Origin: Salinivibrio sharmensis
GTDB taxonomy: Bacteria > Pseudomonadota > Gammaproteobacteria > Enterobacterales > Vibrionaceae
Assembly: GCF_001995985.1 (NCBI RefSeq)
Contig: NZ_MUFC01000016.1
Coordinates: 258-63,262, forward strand
Length of the DNA stretch: 63,005 bases
Direction: 5' to 3'
Position numbers and translations under genes: made by a program
Shown: one piece after another, positions 61,374-63,005 of the stretch
Layout: the number at the start of each line of letters is the position of its first letter
Position numbering within the stretch: the first letter of the stretch is position 1
Notes under the pieces: generated by a model
Databases searched by the model: none
What the model saw: the letters and a program-made list of their open reading frames with translations, nothing else
Told to the model about the DNA's origin: nothing

Positions 61374-61378
61374 GCCAA
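61350..61378 (-). promoter_or_regulatory. rplK (L11) promoter
   Basis: TTGGCA (61373-61378), a 17-base spacer, and TATAAT (61350-61355) on the minus strand: five of six and six of six against the sigma-70 consensus. The following TTCGCGCCC is a GC-rich discriminator, suggesting control by ppGpp as for other ribosomal operons. Confidence 0.88.
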
Positions 61379-61399
61379 CCGTTGATGATGCTTTTTTGA

Positions 61400-61945
61400 T
61401 CAGGTTTTTTCTACCTGGCCAAACTCAAGCTCAACTGGGGTTGCACGGCCAAAGATTGATACAGACACTTTAAGACGGTTCTTATCGTAGTCAACTTGCT
61501 CTACGACACCATTAAAGTCTGCAAATGGTCCTTCGGTCACACGCACCACTTCGCCCGCTTCAAACACGGTTTTGTGAACCGGAGACTCACTCGCTTTTTC
61601 TAAGCGATTGAGAATAGAGTCCGCTTCTTTATCAGAAATAGGTGCTGGGCGATCTGAGGTGCCACCGATGAAGCCCATGACACGAGGCACACCACGTACC
61701 AAGTGCCAAGATTCATCGTTCATCACCATTTGGACGAGCACATAACCTGGGAAGAATTTACGCTCGCTCTTGCGACGTTGCCCCTGGCGCATTTCAACCA
61801 CTTCTTCGGTTGGCACCAAGACTTCCCCGAAATAGTCTTCCATTTCGTGCATTTTGATATGTTCACGCAATGACTGCGCAACACGGCTTTCAAAACCAGA
61901 GAAAGCCTGGACCACATACCAACGTTTTTTGGGAGCTTCGCTCAT
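61400..61945 (-). CDS. nusG: Transcription termination/antitermination factor NusG
   Basis: A 181-residue factor that increases polymerase processivity, links it to ribosomal S10 and aids Rho. The NGN domain (1-120) contains [20 protein letters not shown] and [20 protein letters not shown], followed by a KOW domain with [19 protein letters not shown]. It starts 11 bp after secE, as in most bacteria. The promoter for rplK lies just past its 3' end. Confidence 0.98.
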   Translation of the reverse strand: MSEAPKKRWYVVQAFSGFESRVAQSLREHIKMHEMEDYFGEVLVPTEEVVEMRQGQRRKSERKFFPGYVLVQMVMNDESWHLVRGVPRVMGFIGGTSDRPAPISDKEADSILNRLEKASESPVHKTVFEAGEVVRVTEGPFADFNGVVEQVDYDKNRLKVSVSIFGRATPVELEFGQVEKT

Positions 61946-61956
61946 GTACTTTTACC

Positions 61957-62328
61957 TCACACGCCAGTGATTAGGCGGACTAGACGGACCATGATTCCGT
62001 CAACGCCCCACAAGATGAGCGCCATAACGACAGTAACAGCCAGAACGATGAGAGAAGTCTGTAAAGTCTCTTGGCGGGTTGGCCAAATCACTTTACGCAC
62101 TTCCATACGCGATTCGCGTGCAAACGTGATCGCAGCTTTTCCTTTCATCGTGAGTGCAGCGACACCACCGGCAGCGGCAACCAATACCACCACGGCAGCA
62201 GCTCGCACTACCACAGACACGTCACTGTACAGGCTATTCCCTATCACGGCTGCGGCCAATAGGACAAAAACAACACCCCATTTAAGGATGTCCATCGAAC
62301 CGGATTGGGTCTCAGCGTTCGCTTTCAT
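61957..62328 (-). CDS. secE: Preprotein translocase subunit SecE
   Basis: A 123-residue inner-membrane protein that clamps SecY in the secretion channel. Three transmembrane helices are predicted as in enteric Sec[21 protein letters not shown], then [17 protein letters not shown], and the conserved C-terminal core [20 protein letters not shown]. The ATG at 62328 is preferred over a frame extending to 62346 because AGGTAGA lies just upstream of it. First gene of secE-nusG. No tRNA gene is found between it and tuf. Confidence 0.96.
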   Translation of the reverse strand: MKANAETQSGSMDILKWGVVFVLLAAAVIGNSLYSDVSVVVRAAAVVVLVAAAGGVAALTMKGKAAITFARESRMEVRKVIWPTRQETLQTSLIVLAVTVVMALILWGVDGIMVRLVRLITGV

Positions 62329-62506
62329 ACATTCTACCTGTAACAAGTCTACATAGACGGCAGTGCCTTTTCAGCCATCCACAATCAGTGTTTGGCAAAG
62401 GCACATGGTGATCATAACGCCTCCATCAAGCACGATACGATCACGAAACTCTGCGCTTGCTAACGACTGCTGGCTAAATTCACACCAATAGGAGCGTCAA
62501 ACGCAG

Positions 62507-62534
62507 AAAAAGGGCATCAAATGATGCCCTTTTT
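62507..62534 (-). terminator. Rho-independent terminator after tuf
   Basis: AAAAAGGGCATC (62507-62518), AAAT, GATGCCCTTTTT (62523-62534): a 12-bp stem including flanking A/T tracts, 21 bp after the tuf stop. Confidence 0.93.
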
Positions 62535-62554
62535 ACTAGTGTTTCGTCAAATCA

Positions 62555-63005
62555 TTATTCAATGATGTTGGCAACAACACCAGCGCCTACAGTACGGCCA
62601 CCTTCACGGATAGCGAAACGTAGGCCTTCGTCCATCGCGATAGGTGCGATGAGCGTAACAACCATCTTGATGTTGTCACCAGGCATTACCATCTCAACGC
62701 CTTCTGGCAGTTCGATAGTACCGGTTACGTCAGTTGTACGGAAGTAGAACTGTGGACGATAGCCTTTGAAGAACGGAGTATGACGGCCGCCTTCGTCTTT
62801 GCCCAGTACGTATACTTCTGACTCGAACTTGGTGTGCGGAGTGATTGAACCAGGCTTAGCCAGTACTTGACCACGCTCTACTTCGTCACGCTTAGTACCA
62901 CGTAGAAGAACACCAACGTTCTCACCCGCACGGCCTTCGTCTAGAAGCTTACGGAACATCTCAACACCGGTACATGTTGTTTTCGCAGTCTCTTTCATAC
63001 CTACG
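62555..63005 (-). CDS. tuf: Elongation factor Tu, C-terminal part (gene cut by the window edge)
   Basis: The last 150 or so residues of EF-Tu, which brings aminoacyl-tRNA to the ribosome. The visible part covers domains 2-3: [54 protein letters not shown] and the C-terminal [14 protein letters not shown]. The GTPase domain and start codon lie beyond 63005. Linkage to secE-nusG-rplK indicates the tufB position. The first visible Met is internal, so a shorter separate protein is not implied. Confidence 0.97.
   Translation of the reverse strand, partial: VGMKETAKTTCTGVEMFRKLLDEGRAGENVGVLLRGTKRDEVERGQVLAKPGSITPHTKFESEVYVLGKDEGGRHTPFFKGYRPQFYFRTTDVTGTIELPEGVEMVMPGDNIKMVVTLIAPIAMDEGLRFAIREGGRTVGAGVVANIIE

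Noticed and set aside
62347-62506. tRNA gene between tuf and secE
   Set aside because: Such tRNA genes occur near tuf in relatives, but no cloverleaf with a GTTCAAATC-type T-loop is readable here on either strand.

Overview
The window is chromosomal DNA of a gammaproteobacterium, most likely a member of the Vibrionaceae or a close relative. GC content is roughly 50%, and a halophile such as Salinivibrio would fit, but genus cannot be settled from this sequence alone. Three things support the placement: the rplKAJL-rpoBC / rsd-nudC / hemE / yjaG-hupA / purHD order, the prmA-dusB-fis order, and an acetate-switch locus built around a symporter-fused hybrid kinase (CrbS) and a LuxR-type regulator (CrbR). 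No insertion sequence, prophage, CRISPR array, rRNA or tRNA gene was found.

Layout. (1) 1-2.9 kb: an rRNA-type promoter firing out of the left edge, an EmrE-like SMR exporter, and groES-groL behind a sigma-32 promoter. (2) 2.9-9.7 kb: a MATE exporter, a MarR regulator and the lower homogentisate pathway hmgA-fahA-maiA followed by acetoacetyl-CoA synthetase; hppD is not present here. (3) 9.7-13.5 kb: fxsA, aspA and a Dcu C4-dicarboxylate carrier. (4) 13.7-18.3 kb: an accessory stretch about metals and redox, with zinc-independent ribosomal proteins L31B/L36B behind a Zur box, a DUF2218 protein, a TonB-dependent receptor divergent from an AraC regulator with a Fur-like box between them, and a free-standing DsbD-gamma-like thioredoxin. 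(5) 18.3-32.3 kb: the acetate locus, comprising CrbR, MarC, the DUF4212 plus sodium:solute symporter pair, an unknown anchored protein, an unknown 74-residue protein, CrbS, an HcaT-like MFS carrier, a cNMP/CBS/DUF294 nucleotidyltransferase, a DEDDh exonuclease and acs. (6) 32.6-39.3 kb: aroQ-accB-accC, a PAS chemoreceptor, prmA, dusB-fis. (7) 39.4-50.3 kb: zntR, purH-purD, a DUF1481 lipoprotein, hupA, a DUF21/CBS membrane protein, yjaG, a 2-hydroxyacid dehydrogenase with a uracil-DNA-glycosylase-fold protein, hemE, nudC, rsd. (8) 50.4-63.0 kb: the tuf / secE-nusG / rplKA / rplJL / rpoBC transcription-translation block, read leftward.

How the parts fit: the homogentisate cluster ends in acetoacetate, activated by AacS, and the acetate locus ends in acetyl-CoA made by Acs, so both feed the acetyl-CoA pool. 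accB-accC draw on that pool for fatty-acid synthesis.

Most interesting unexplained signals: a shared CTAAAGT-centred motif upstream of the acetate-locus transcription units (candidate CrbR site); an 8-bp perfect hairpin abutting the ribosome-binding site of the DUF294 gene; a candidate small RNA with promoter and terminator between hemE and nudC; a DsbD-gamma domain living as its own gene; an array of ATGC repeats between the AraC gene and the TonB receptor; and a consensus-like rplK promoter wholly inside the nusG-rplK inverted repeat. Searches could not be run, so family assignments rest on motifs and gene order read by eye.
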